DNA from: Agromyces intestinalis
GTDB taxonomy: Bacteria > Actinomycetota > Actinomycetes > Actinomycetales > Microbacteriaceae
Length of the DNA: 64,000 nt
Direction of reading: 5' to 3'
Assembly: GCF_008365295.1 (NCBI RefSeq)
Contig: NZ_CP043505.1
Coordinates: 744,001 to 808,000 of the forward strand
A program made the position numbers and the translations under genes. A model generated the notes under the pieces. The model saw nothing but the letters and a program-made list of their open reading frames with translations, had not been told where the DNA came from and searched no databases. Positions within the stretch are counted from its first letter, which is position 1; each line of letters opens with the position of its first letter. Of this stretch, positions 19,101 through 29,100 are shown piece by piece.

Positions 19101-22100
19101 CGCCGAGCGTGTAGGTGGTGTTCGCATCGACCGAACCGGTCGCCGTGCCCTCGCCCGTCAGCACGGTGGTGTCGCCGTCGTTCGCGAAGAGGGTCCACAG
19201 ATCGGGACCGAAGTCCGCGGCGATCGTGTCGGGCTCGACCACCTTCACGAGGGTGAGCTTCGGCGCGATGTCGACGTTCTCGATCCAGCAGTCGACGTCG
19301 GCGCCGAGCACCTTCACGGTGAGCATCGCGCTCCGGCTGCCGTCGGTCCTCTGCAGATCGAACGCGTCGGGCGTGTCGGACGAGCAATTCCAGGTCGCGA
19401 AGACCTCGTACCCGTTCGCCGTCGCCGTGTCGTTCGCGACCTCGTTCAGCGTGTAGCCCACGTTGAGCTCCACGTCGCCGCTCACGCCCACGCCGTCGAC
19501 CGGCGAGTCGGGACCGGCGAACCCGTCGGTGTCGTCACCCGCATTGCTGGCCGAGAGCGTCCAGTCCGAGGCATCCGCATCGCCGCCGTGGTCGTTGTGC
19601 ACGACCTTGTCGAGCGTGACCGTCTGGATGCACTCGACCTCGTTGGTGATCGTGAAGGTGTTCACGGTTTCGGTGAGATCGTAGAGGCCGCTGCCGTTCT
19701 GCTCGACGTTCACGATGCGGCAGGTGTCGGGGATCACGACGTCGGTCTCGTCGACCTCGACCTCGTCACCGAGCGCGTACGGGCCCGACACCGCGCCCCA
19801 GTCGACGTGCTCGTCGTCGAGCGTGCCCTGGGCGGTGAACCCGGCGGGCAGGTCATCGCTGTCCCACGCGATCGGGTCGCCGCCGTTGAGGACCCACTCC
19901 TTGTCGACGATCACGACGATCGGCACGTCGAAGCAGTCCTCATCGCTCCAGGTGCCGCCGGACGTCGCCACGGCGCCGTTCAGCAGACCCTTCGCACCGT
20001 CGTCGCCCTCGCAGAGCAGCGACGGATCGTCGGTCTCGACGTCGTCGTCCACCGTGAACCAGACGGTCACCGTGTAGGTGTGCGTCGCGTCGCCGGCGAG
20101 CTCCTGGTCGGTGACGACGCGCGTCACGTCGTCACCGTTCCATGCGGGATTCACGGTGACATCCGGGCTCGTCACCGTGGCGTCGGTGATGGTCACCGCG
20201 TCGGTGAACTCGGGCGCGTCGTCCAGGTCGTAGACGAGCGCCTGAGTCAGATGCGTGTTGTGCACCGTGACGGTGTACGTCGCCTTCCAGGCCTGCTCGG
20301 CCTCGTCCCAGACCGCCGTGTCGCCGACCTTCTCCTTCACGATCTCGGGCTCTGCCGGGGTCGCGCAATCGGTGTCGCGCTGGGTGGTCTGACCGCTGAC
20401 CAGCACGGCCTCGTTCAGGAACCCGACGTTCGGGGTGTTGTCGGTCGGCTGACAGATGTTCGTCGTCGGCACGTCGAACGCGTCGGCCGGCACCGTCGCC
20501 CTCACCGTGACCAGGAACTCGTCGACCTCGTCGATGCCGATCACCGCGGCCGGGCTGACGATCGTCGTCGTCGGCGTGCCCGTCGGGTCGGCCCACGAAC
20601 CGCTCGCGGAGCCGCCCTCGGTCTGCGACCACGACGCCGACTGGATCTCGACGGCAGAGCCGAAGCGCAGCGTGTCGGAGAGCGTGTACGTCGACACGAA
20701 CTCCTCGTTGCCCGTGACGGTCACCGTGTAGGTGATCGTCCAGACGCCGTCACCGCCCTGCACCGCCGTCGCGTCATGCTTGTCGACGGTCGGCGTGCCG
20801 CCCTCCTCGATGGATGTGCAGTCCCAGTCGGAGCTCGTGATGGCTCCGCTCGTGACCGTCGCCGAGTTGAGGAACCCCTTGCCGGGCGTGCCGTTCTCGG
20901 TGCACTTCTGGTCGTCGGTCGAGACGGCGCCCGCGGGCACGTCCACGTTGAAGACCAGGGTGTGGATCACCTGGCCGCCTCCGAGGATCGGCGCGTTGGA
21001 AGCCAGCGTCACGGGACCGCCCGCGTACGGCTGCGCCGGGCCGCCGTTGACCGAGACCGTCTTGTAGACGACACCGCTCGCGAACGCCGGCGTGTCGGTC
21101 AGCGAGTAGTAGACGAGCTTCGCACCGGGGGCCGTGTTGTCGACCTTGACGGTGTAGCTCACGTTCCACGAGGCATCCGGCTGCTGCGACGCGGTCGCAC
21201 CCGACTTGTCGACCGTCGGAGCGGTCGGGAAGTCGCACGCGTGCTGCTGCGTCGTGACGCCGCCCGTCAGCACCGACGACACGTTGTTGAATGCGCCGTT
21301 GGCCGTGTCACCGGGGCAGGCGGTCTGCTGCGGCGTGAGCGCCGGACCGGCGAGCGTGATGCCCGTGATCGTGACATCGAACGTGTGGACGTTCGCGCCG
21401 GCGCCGGCCGAGGTGCCCGGCAGGTACCGGTTGCTGAGGATCACGCCCGCGCCTGCCCACGAGGTCGTGAAGCCCGGGTTGCCGACTTCGACCACGCTGA
21501 AGCCGCTCGGGCCGGGCAGGTTCACGCCGGCGCCGAACGCCGGGGTGTCGGCGAGGGTGTAGACGCCGCCGTTCGCCGACGAGTTGGTGACCACGATGCG
21601 GTAGGTGATCGACCAGCTTCCGTCAGACGCCTGCGCCGCAGCCGTCTGCACAGCCTTGGTGTGCGTGATGTTCGGCGGCGTGAGCTCGATGCAGGCGTCG
21701 TCGTCGATCTCCTGGTTGCCCGAGACGACCTGGCCGAGGTTGCGCAGTCCGTTGGTCGGGCAGGTGAACGACCCGCTGTTCGCGGTGAGCTGCACCACCA
21801 CCGAGACGGTGTAGATGTGCGCCACGGCGCCGCCGGGGAGCGATACGTCGTTCGCGATCTGGGTGTTGGGGGCAGTGCCCGTCCAGGCGGGGTTCAGGCT
21901 GCCGGGGCCGGTCACCGACACGCTCTGCACGGTGGTGCCGGCGGGCAGGGCGAGCGTGTCGAAGAGGTCGTAGACGACGCCGGTCGTCGCTGACGGATTG
22001 CCGACGGTCAGCGTGTAGTTCAGCGTGAACGTGCCGTCGCCGTTGTCGACGACGGGGTTCTGCACCGCCGGCGACTTGACGAACGTCGGCTTCACCGGCA

Positions 22101-25100
22101 GGGCGCAGGCCTCGTCGCTGTACGTGGCGTCGTTCGCCTTCAGCGTCGCGACGTTCAAGAACCCGACGGTGCCGGGGACGCGGTCGTCGCTGTCGCACTG
22201 GGCGAGGCTGGTGCCGCCGAAGTTCGCGCCGGCGTCGACGGTCGCGTTGACGACCACTCGCCAGGTGTGCGACGAGTTCGGCGCGAGCGGCGGTTCACCG
22301 GTGAATGCCTGCACGCCGCCGTCGAGGACCGTGAAGTTCTCGACACCGCCCGCGGGCTCGGGCAGGATCCGCTGGTAGGTCGCCGAGTTCACGTCGACCT
22401 GCGAACCGAACTCGAGCTCGTCCTCGAGCTGGTAGTTCAGCGTGTTGAACGCGCCCGGGTTGGTCACCACGATGTCGTAGGTGATCGTCCAGGTGCCGTT
22501 CGCGTTGGCGATCGGGGTGCCCACGACCGACTTGGTGATGGTCGGAACGACCGGCTTCAGCTCATTCGTGACGGTGCAGTCGACCTGGTCGCCGGGGTTC
22601 AGCGCCGGGAGGCTGGTGCCGGTGTTCACGTTCTGGTTGCCGCCGTTGAGCGTGCAGCTCCACTGGCCGGCGAAGAACTGACCCGCGTTCGGCAGCGAGG
22701 TCGACTCGGCGAGGGTGATCGGCTGGCCCGCGGCGATGTCGACGTAGCCGCCCGTCGTGCCCGCGACCGGGCCGACCGGAGTGCCGACCTGCGGGGTCGC
22801 GCTCAGCAGCCAGTTGGTCGGGCTGACGTTCGTGCCGACGACGACCTTGACGAGCCGGATCTTCGGTGAGACGGGCTGGTTGGTGACGACGCAGGCGCCT
22901 TCCTGACCACCCGCGATCGACACCGTGCTGCCCGGGCTGAACGGACCACCGGCCGTCGCGCGGCACTGGATGCCCTGCAGTGTCCAGCCCGCCGGGCCGC
23001 CGGGCTGCTCGCCGATCGTGTACGACTGCCCGGGCTTCACCCAGACGTGCAGGCCGTGCTGGCCGGTCTCGATCGGCAGGTTCGGGTCGGCGCTCGGGGT
23101 CGCGGTCAGGTTCCACGCCGTCAGAGCGGGCGGCGTGACACCGTCGGGCACGTTCGCGAGCGCCTTGGTGAGCGTGAGCCCGGCGGTGTGGTTCGTGACA
23201 CGGCACTCGATGCTCTGACCGATCTGCGGGGTGACCGTGTTGCCCTCCGCGGCGGGGATCCACGCCTGACCGCCGTTCGTCGAGCACTCCCAGCCGCCCG
23301 ACTGGACGTAGACCTTGGTGATGGGCTTGTCGGCCTTGCCCGCCTCGGAGAGCGTGTAGGTCGTGCCGGGCGTGACGTTCGCGGTCACACCGGAGTCGCC
23401 CGACGGGCCGCCGTTCGAAGCGCTCAGCGTCCAGTCGCTGGTCGCAGCGGGGCCGTTCGCGACGACCTTCGTCAGCTTCAGCGGCACCGTGCACGTCGCG
23501 GTGTTCGTGATCGTGAACTCGTTGAGCCCGGCGCCGAGGTTGGCGACGGTCGCGCCGTTCAGGGTCGACGATCCGGCGACCTTCGAGTAGCTCGTCGCGA
23601 CCGTGCAACCGGCCGGCGTCGTCACGCCCGACTCGGCGAGCGTCAGCCCCTGACCGAGGGTGTACGCCGTCGACGTGGCACCGAACGCGAGCCCGTTGCC
23701 GGGGGCGGCGAGGGCCAGCGTCGCGTTGAATCCGCTCGGGTGCGTATTGATCGGCGCGCTCTGCCCGTTCACCACCCACTGCTTGTTGACCTTCACCTCG
23801 CTCGCGATCAGCCTGTTGATGACGGTGCAGGTGATGGTGTCGCCGGTCTTCAGGCCGTTCAGCGTGAACGGCTCAGTCGTCTGGTTCAGTACGGTCGCGC
23901 CGCTGCCGTCGACGCAGATCACGCTCTCGATCTGGTAGTTCGAGGGGCCCGACTCGTCGAGGGTCAGGTTCGCCTGCTGCGCGTTGTTCGTGAACGAGAT
24001 GGTGTACGGGGTCGGCAGCAGGCCGTTCGCGTTGGTGGCCTGGGCGCCGTTGTTCGGGCTCGACGGCGTCAGTGTGCCGGCGCCTGCGTGCGTCGGCGTG
24101 AAGGTCCAGCCCGAACCGTTCGACAGCTGGCCGTCTGCCCCGCGCACCTGCTTGTGCACCTGCACGGTTGCCGCACAGGTGAGGCCCGCGGCGAGGTTCC
24201 GCAGTTGGGTGGCGACCGTCGCCCAGTCGCTCGTGATCGCGAAGTCCGAGTTGCCGATCGTCTGCCCGCTGTTCGGCCACTGCACCGGGCCGGTCACGCT
24301 GCGCAGGTTCTGCGGAAGGCCCGGAACCAGGTAGGCGCCGACGCCGAAGGCGATGAGCTGCGTGTTCTGGTTCTTGATGTTGTTCGCCGAGAGGATCGCC
24401 TCTTCGATCTGTCGCAGGCCCGTCCAGCTGCCGTCCTGCTGGGCGTTGCCCCACGCGGTCGGGTTGCCGTCGGTCATCATCACCGCGACGTCGTAGGAGC
24501 CGCCGATCTGGTTGATGCCGCGATCCCAGTTGGTGTACTGGGTGCCGCTCACGCTGAGGCCGTTGATCGAGTTCAGCAGCGAGGTCTTGTTCGCGTCGGT
24601 GAGGTTCGCCTGGGAGGCCACCGCACCGGCGGGAACGTTCGTGCCGAAGGTGAACAGGCTCACCGAGACACCGCTGCCCGTACCGCCGTTCGCGCCGGCG
24701 AAGGCGTTCACGAACGCGGTCGCCGCGGCCTTCGCGCCGACGAGTCCGGCATCCGTCGGGCTGACCATCGACGTCGAGAGGTCGACGATGATCGCGACCT
24801 TCAGGCCCGGCGTACACATCGGCTGGTACTTCGGGTTCGACAGCGAGGCGATCTGATCGTTGTCGATGTGGTTCCATCGGTTGGCGTAGCCGCTGCCCGA
24901 ACTGAACCCGCTCGAAGCGAGGCTCGCAATGGTCGCGGTGTCGCTCACGGCGGCGTTCGTCGGGAGGTTCGACGTGCCGGTGTTCGGCAGCTGGTAGGTG
25001 TTGTCGACGACCAGCACGGGCGTGCGGAACGCGTAGGGGTTCGCCGCGAACCGGTCGGTGCCGGAGTTGGTGTTGTTGCCGGTCACGAGGAAGTTGCTCA

Positions 25101-25812
25101 GGAACGACGCCGCGCCGGTCGTCCCGATGGGAACGGCCCAGTACCGCACGTTGGTCTGGGCCTGCGGGACGACGATGTCGCAGTCGCCGTCGGCGTCGGT
25201 CGTACAGGTCAGGCCCGCCACGGCAGCGCCGGGGTAGGAGCGCCCGCTGCCGCTCGCATCGGTGTACAGCTGGAACTGGATGCCCGCGGTGCTCGCGGTG
25301 CCCGGGCCGCCTTCGGCGTTGCGCAGGGTGCGAAGGTTCACGTTGACGACCGCCGTCGTCGAGGTGTCGGGCACGACGAACATCGGCGTGATCTCGGGGT
25401 TGAGGGACTGGCGCTGCTGGGGCGTCGGCGCATCGTCCTCGACGACCTCCTCGGCCGGCACGTCGTCCTCGGGCGCTTCCTCGACGGGCGGCACCTCCTC
25501 GACGACCGGCTCCTCGACCGCGGGCTCCTCGACCGGAGGCTCCTCGGCGGGCACCTCCTCGGCCGGCACCTCGGCCGCGAACGCCGCCTGGTCGCTCGGG
25601 GTCTCCGTCGTCGCCTCGCTCGAGGTCGCGCTCAGCGGGTCGACCGGCGTCTCCTCCGCGGCCGCCATGGTCGGCAGCCCGAGCATCAGGAGCGCTGCGG
25701 CGGTCACCGATGCCACGGCTGAGAACAGCCCCCGACGCCGGCTGCGCTTGGCGTGCTCACGGCGCTCGCGTCGCGAGAGCGAGGGCTGGTCGGAGTGCTT
25801 CGGGAGTTTCAT
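16168..25812 (-). CDS. Giant VWA/Ig-repeat cell-surface protein with sortase-type tail
   Basis: A 3,214-aa predicted wall-linked adhesin. Order: Arg-rich signal peptide (to about residue 52); Glu/Pro/Val low-complexity stalk (about 60-130); VWA domain with MIDAS DLSTSM near residue 340 (about 331-545); then two kinds of repeats. One kind (about six, e.g. KLTKVV..SDWTLSASN) resembles SpaA/prealbumin folds. The other (about eight, e.g. GTWTITYDIVVTN..LEDELEFG, around 130-150 aa each) resembles DUF11/CARDB-like Ig folds. A domain shared with the next gene follows (about 2877-3024), then a DUF11-type repeat, IASTG, a membrane helix and RRRKGG. ATG at 25812 follows GGGGGA. The cytoplasmic partner sortase is not in the window. 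Binding partner unknown. Confidence 0.9.
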   Translation of the reverse strand: MKLPKHSDQPSLSRRERREHAKRSRRRGLFSAVASVTAAALLMLGLPTMAAAEETPVDPLSATSSEATTETPSDQAAFAAEVPAEEVPAEEPPVEEPAVEEPVVEEVPPVEEAPEDDVPAEEVVEDDAPTPQQRQSLNPEITPMFVVPDTSTTAVVNVNLRTLRNAEGGPGTASTAGIQFQLYTDASGSGRSYPGAAVAGLTCTTDADGDCDIVVPQAQTNVRYWAVPIGTTGAASFLSNFLVTGNNTNSGTDRFAANPYAFRTPVLVVDNTYQLPNTGTSNLPTNAAVSDTATIASLASSGFSSGSGYANRWNHIDNDQIASLSNPKYQPMCTPGLKVAIIVDLSTSMVSPTDAGLVGAKAAATAFVNAFAGANGGTGSGVSVSLFTFGTNVPAGAVASQANLTDANKTSLLNSINGLSVSGTQYTNWDRGINQIGGSYDVAVMMTDGNPTAWGNAQQDGSWTGLRQIEEAILSANNIKNQNTQLIAFGVGAYLVPGLPQNLRSVTGPVQWPNSGQTIGNSDFAITSDWATVATQLRNLAAGLTCAATVQVHKQVRGADGQLSNGSGWTFTPTHAGAGTLTPSSPNNGAQATNANGLLPTPYTISFTNNAQQANLTLDESGPSNYQIESVICVDGSGATVLNQTTEPFTLNGLKTGDTITCTVINRLIASEVKVNKQWVVNGQSAPINTHPSGFNATLALAAPGNGLAFGATSTAYTLGQGLTLAESGVTTPAGCTVATSYSKVAGSSTLNGATVANLGAGLNEFTITNTATCTVPLKLTKVVANGPAATSDWTLSASNGGPSGDSGVTANVTPGTTYTLSEAGKADKPITKVYVQSGGWECSTNGGQAWIPAAEGNTVTPQIGQSIECRVTNHTAGLTLTKALANVPDGVTPPALTAWNLTATPSADPNLPIETGQHGLHVWVKPGQSYTIGEQPGGPAGWTLQGIQCRATAGGPFSPGSTVSIAGGQEGACVVTNQPVSPKIRLVKVVVGTNVSPTNWLLSATPQVGTPVGPVAGTTGGYVDIAAGQPITLAESTSLPNAGQFFAGQWSCTLNGGNQNVNTGTSLPALNPGDQVDCTVTNELKPVVPTITKSVVGTPIANANGTWTITYDIVVTNPGAFNTLNYQLEDELEFGSQVDVNSATYQRILPEPAGGVENFTVLDGGVQAFTGEPPLAPNSSHTWRVVVNATVDAGANFGGTSLAQCDSDDRVPGTVGFLNVATLKANDATYSDEACALPVKPTFVKSPAVQNPVVDNGDGTFTLNYTLTVGNPSATTGVVYDLFDTLALPAGTTVQSVSVTGPGSLNPAWTGTAPNTQIANDVSLPGGAVAHIYTVSVVVQLTANSGSFTCPTNGLRNLGQVVSGNQEIDDDACIELTPPNITHTKAVQTAAAQASDGSWSITYRIVVTNSSANGGVYTLADTPAFGAGVNLPGPSGFSVVEVGNPGFTTSWAGAGVILSNRYLPGTSAGAGANVHTFDVTITGITLAGPALTPQQTACPGDTANGAFNNVSSVLTGGVTTQQHACDFPTAPTVDKSGATASQQPDASWNVSYTVKVDNTAPGAKLVYYSLTDTPAFASGVVYKTVSVNGGPAQPYAGGPVTLASNAPILGGGQVIHTLVFNVDVPAGAVSTDDQKCTENGTPGKGFLNSATVTSGAITSSDWDCTSIEEGGTPTVDKHDATAVQGGDGVWTITYTVTVTGNEEFVSTYTLSDTLRFGSAVEIQSASWSQTEGGSASGSWADPTGTPTTTIVSPAAVIGIDEVDEFLVTVRATVPADAFDVPTTNICQPTDNTPNVGFLNEAVLVSGQTTQRDTDCATPAEPEIVKEKVGDTAVWDEAEQAWKATYTVTVHNTHLTQALVYDLDDAPEFTDAVTITDATVTSPDVTVNPAWNGDDVTRVVTDQELAGDATHTYTVTVWFTVDDDVETDDPSLLCEGDDGAKGLLNGAVATSGGTWSDEDCFDVPIVVIVDKEWVLNGGDPIAWDSDDLPAGFTAQGTLDDEHVDWGAVSGPYALGDEVEVDETDVVIPDTCRIVNVEQNGSGLYDLTETVNTFTITNEVECIQTVTLDKVVHNDHGGDADASDWTLSASNAGDDTDGFAGPDSPVDGVGVSGDVELNVGYTLNEVANDTATANGYEVFATWNCSSDTPDAFDLQRTDGSRSAMLTVKVLGADVDCWIENVDIAPKLTLVKVVEPDTIAADFGPDLWTLFANDGDTTVLTGEGTATGSVDANTTYTLGESADFDGMEEFEASVWNCVPTAGGAPVALDDGEITLQPGDDVTCTITNTAKPATYTFDKQVLSTVQNPDGTWTIVYAIDVVNTSKVSPTVYDLTDTLDRFGEGIEIESAGWDGPDADADADGAWTDPVDENLEATLATDAPLPANTTHRYTVTVDATVTAAAWQAEGDEPVPAECTEGDTIGEGGFRNLATLTVDDLPTVATDCDEPARTTFEKSANGTATLIPVGDNAGAWQVEYTLTVTNASEKDLFYDLEDTLGFPEGSTIVEASATTDSGADVSGWNGASETTLVTGQAIAAAGDGATVHTYSITVIVNVANVVDIGDVLCGPDGSMPGQGAYNGAVMTNGTVETPDDACIDIPVGRIKLTKAVDNSAFEALTEALGWTPPAPLLAANDWSLLGSNPQRSVSNFGGQDLVFTVPVGDYGLSEQITPARAAHPLLAYYAAQPWSCDDATEDDAIGSVVAGLLTTCDLVNVADTSDVGIVKEAILPEGVTAVDANEDFEYRLTVTNYGTMPIAELDVTDLIDPQLEITGPATFDGEGTWTETTPADSNAFAAHGIGPFAPGPVTVITIPVRMLPTEPVEPPDVVGPDDPIPTPTPIDLADIPNQACVSMTPPVDDVPTLAQEQRYLPDLVAADDCDTADVPKKAIDPGVYVRCVNDVPWLYYDVQVSEGVEPDEITVTWTSADGSQTRVDTIPWDARSGRLLWPGAAVDENGVPYAFPGWRPVTETDLANPGSVVPGTRYLDLILDETVPTYAWRDMENPATITFSINPSQSVLAVYPQALPSCALDRPPAIAIEKTASVTTTTPGADFSYALNVTSTGIGAAQPVTLFDEIPSHLRVDSITTAGAPTFPRWENCQVTGKDSQGYGGTLRCDLNGVLGQNYTSAPEVKLGVHVRPGTTVGSIVNTGEVCWSEVLPDGTSDPQVVCAEDDVTVGLPRIASTGFGDGILWYAGLLVMLGGLVVTIGAIRRRKGGTVV

Positions 25813-25981
25813 CGTCGGTTCCCCCAAGTCGGGTCGAGCGTTGCGATCAAAAAGATGAGGATCACGCAACTACCCATCGAGTCAATCAGCCGGTGATAGG
25901 GCGCAACAGTGCGCCGAGGTGACCAATACGGGGGACACACAAGGCCAACTTTCCCGCCTTGATCTGGTATTTTCCGGAACC

Positions 25982-26000
25982 TGCCACCCGAATAGGGGGG
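25982..26000. promoter_or_regulatory. CCC-GAATA-GGG element upstream of the giant gene
   Basis: TGCCACCCGAATAGGGGGG, about 170 bp before the ATG. A nearly identical copy (one indel, two substitutions) lies upstream of the second surface gene at 29674-29691. It is probably a binding site for a shared regulator. The rest of the 317-bp gap (25813-26129) holds leader sequence and the terminator of the upstream gene. Confidence 0.6.
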
Positions 26001-26070
26001 ATTTGCGCACCACGCTCGCCGTCCGGGAGTGGCCCGGCTGCCGAACCCGTCGCGCCGGCCGAGCATGAAC

Positions 26071-26112
26071 GACCGGATGCTCCACCGCACGGTAGCGGCG
26101 GAGCATCCGGTC
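26071..26112 (-). terminator. Terminator of the second surface-protein gene
   Basis: 13-bp perfect stem GACCGGATGCTCC / GGAGCATCCGGTC, extended by CCGC/GCGG across a mismatch, 18 bp past the stop on the minus strand. Confidence 0.8.
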
Positions 26113-26129
26113 TCTTGGGGCGCGTTCGG

Positions 26130-29100
26130 TCAGTCCTGCTCGAGGCCGCGTCGGCGCACCCAGCTGCGACCCGCAACCAGCGCACCGCCCATGAGCAGGA
26201 TCACCGCGAACGGAACCAGCCAACCGCCGGCGAAGCCGGTGCCCGCAATCCGCGAGCCGCTCCCGCCCGCCGGGTTCGGGCCGGGGCCCGGGCCCGGGTT
26301 CTCAGGCGGCGCCGCGTTGCAGTTCGGCGTGGGCGGCGGGTAGGCGGTGATCACGTCGGTCGACGGGTTCACCCTGATCTCGACCACCGCCTCGTCGCGC
26401 AGATCGTAGAATGGCGCGTCCGGGTCGAGCACCCAGGTGCCGTCGGGCAGCAGGGTCCAGCCGGGCCAGTCGATCGGGTTGCCCTCGGCGTCGACCTCGG
26501 CGCCCGGCCACAGCTGCTGGCCGGCGAGCGTGTCGCCCGGCGCCCAGTCGGGCGGGATGACCACGTAGTCGACCTGCGAGGCGCCGTCGGCCAGGAGGGC
26601 CGCCTCATCGGCCGCATCGATCGACGGGTCGCGGTTCTCGTAGGCGTCGAGCGTCCACCAGATGAGGGCGACCGCCGGCAGCGGGGCTTCCATGTTGTAC
26701 GGCGTCACCGCGTAGGTGAACCACGGGGTGTCGTTGACGCACTGCGCCGCCCCATCGAGCGCCACCGACTTCACGGGCGTGGATGCCTCGTCGCAGTCGG
26801 CGAGCGGACCGTCGATGTCGGGGTCATCGGCCGGCGGCTCCTCGTCGAACGCGATCGCGAGGGCGCGCAGCGGGACGTCCAGCGGTTCCTGCGGCGGGAT
26901 CTCCCCCGCCACACACGCCGTGTTCACGAGATCGGGGATCGGCACCGTCGGGTCGGGCTGGGCGAGCTCGCCCACCTCGACATCGAACTCGAAGATCACG
27001 CCCGGGTAGGCGATCGGGTCGAACGGGCCCGGCGTCTCCTGCGAGAAGGTCACCTGCCCGGGTACGGATGCATCGAGCACCCATCCCGCCGGCACCACCT
27101 CCGAACCCGGCACGAAGGTCAGGCCCTCGGGGAGCGTGTCGGTGACGACCGGATTCTCGACCGGCGCGTTCCCGCTGTTCCAGACACCGATGGCGTAGCT
27201 GATCACGTCGGGCGGGTCGTCGCCCGAGTCGACCGGGTTGTCACCGCCGTCGTGCTCCCAGAGCTTCTGGATGCGCAGGTTCGGGTCGGCGACCTCGTGG
27301 TCGGTCGTGCACTCGCCCTCGGCCAGCACCACGACCTCGCCATCCTGGGGCGGCGGCGGGCACGACCCGGGATACTCGGGCGTCACGACGTTCGTGAGGG
27401 TCTGGCCCCACGCGTCGTCGTTCACGATCACCGTGTACGAGGTGGATACGGAGTCGCCCGGCTCGAGGTCGGGCACGGCCCACGTCAGCGTCGTGCCCTC
27501 GAGGGTCAGTCCCGGGCCGAGCTCGTCGATCGTGGCATTGTCGAGCACGTCGCTCAGGTCATCGGTGGCGATGCCGCCGATCACCGGCGCCTCAGAGAAG
27601 TTGTACGCGTCGAGTTCGTACGTCACCTCATAGCCCGGGTAGACCACCGAGCCGCTGGGCGGATTCGAGTACTTCCGAAGCTCCCAGCCCGGCGTCGGGT
27701 TCTCGGTGACGCACAGGTCGGGCTCGCCCTCCGCCGGTGCCGGGCAGTTGGTCAGCACGACGTTGCGCAGGACCGAGCCCGGCGGCACGTCGGCATCGAC
27801 CTGAACTCGATACCTGATGTTCAGGGTCTCGGCCTTCGTGAGCTGGGCGAGCTTCAACAGGTACTTGCCCGGCGTGCCGTCCCAGTCGGACGACACCACC
27901 GGCGCCGGGGTCAGCAGCCCGACGAAGCTGACGTACGGCGCGAGCTGGCTGATGTCGTCGTCGATGTCGAAGTCGGTGACGTTCGGACCGCTCAGGTGCC
28001 GGATGTGCAGGGTGTAGTCGATGAAGTCGCCCGCCTCGACCGCGGTGCCGCTCGGCGGGTCGCTGGTCTTCGTCACCTCCCACTTGGCGGTCTCGTTCTC
28101 GACCCAGCAGTGCACGATGTCGAGCTTTCCGACGTCGACACTCCAGGTCGGTGAGCCCTCGTCATGGGTGATCGGAACCTGTTCGCCATTGAGCTCGCAG
28201 TACAGGTTCTCCAGGCCGTGGTTCGGCCGAGTCTCTTCCGTGATGGTCACCGTGCGCACGTCGGTCTGCGCGTCGTAGCCCTCGACCTCGAAGATGCCCG
28301 TGCCGTCGGCCAGGGTGGTGAGCGCGGCCGGCGTGACGTCGGTGGTCGGAGTCTCGAAGCCCCAGCCCCCGGTGGCGACCCCGTCGACGCTCTTGTGCAC
28401 GACGACGGTGCCGCCGCAGAGCGCGGTGGCGACGGCACGCAGGTCCTCGGCGAGGGTCGCGTAGCTCGTCGTGGTCATGTAGTCGGCCGTGTTGATGTTC
28501 GAGCCATCGGCTGCGAGCACCTCGGCGCCCGAGATCGCCACGATCGGGCCGGTCGACACCGACGGACCGACGCCGACCACGAACACGTGCGAGGGCGTGC
28601 CCTTGATCGCATTGGCCTCGAGCACGGCCGGGTCGAGCGCACCCGGCGATCCGTCGGGGAACTGCCCCCCGTTGGCCGGGTTGACGGTGTTCGGGTTGCC
28701 GTCGGTGATGACCACGGTCAACTCGACGGTGTCGTCGAAGCCGCCGAACGTGCCGAGCCCGACCTCGAGTCCGCGCTTCCAGTTCGTCCACCCGTCGGAG
28801 ACGAGCCCGGCGTACGAACCCTGAATCGTCCCGAGGTTCCCCGAGGTCAGGTCGGTCGCGGGGAGGAGCAGGTAGGCATCCTGGTCGAACGAGACGACCG
28901 AGACCTGCGACCCGAGGTCGACGAGCGCACCGGTGAACGCGTTCGCGGCCGACTTCAGGTTCGCGATGCCCGCGCCGCCGATCGAGCCCGACTTGTCGAG
29001 GATGAGCGCGATGTCGATACCGCACGAGTCGGGCAGGTCGGGGTTGCCGTTCTCGTCGACGGCGGCAGCGGCGGCGAACGACCGAAGCCCGGCATTCTGG

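Noticed and set aside
16003..21993. 1,996-aa open frame on the plus strand
   Set aside because: Antisense to the giant surface gene. It is Arg/Val/Asp-rich and arises from GC-rich codon positions; the minus-strand frame has a signal peptide, VWA and sorting tail.
23047..25722. 891-aa plus-strand open frame
   Set aside because: Same antisense shadow of the giant gene, no recognisable domain and no start signal.
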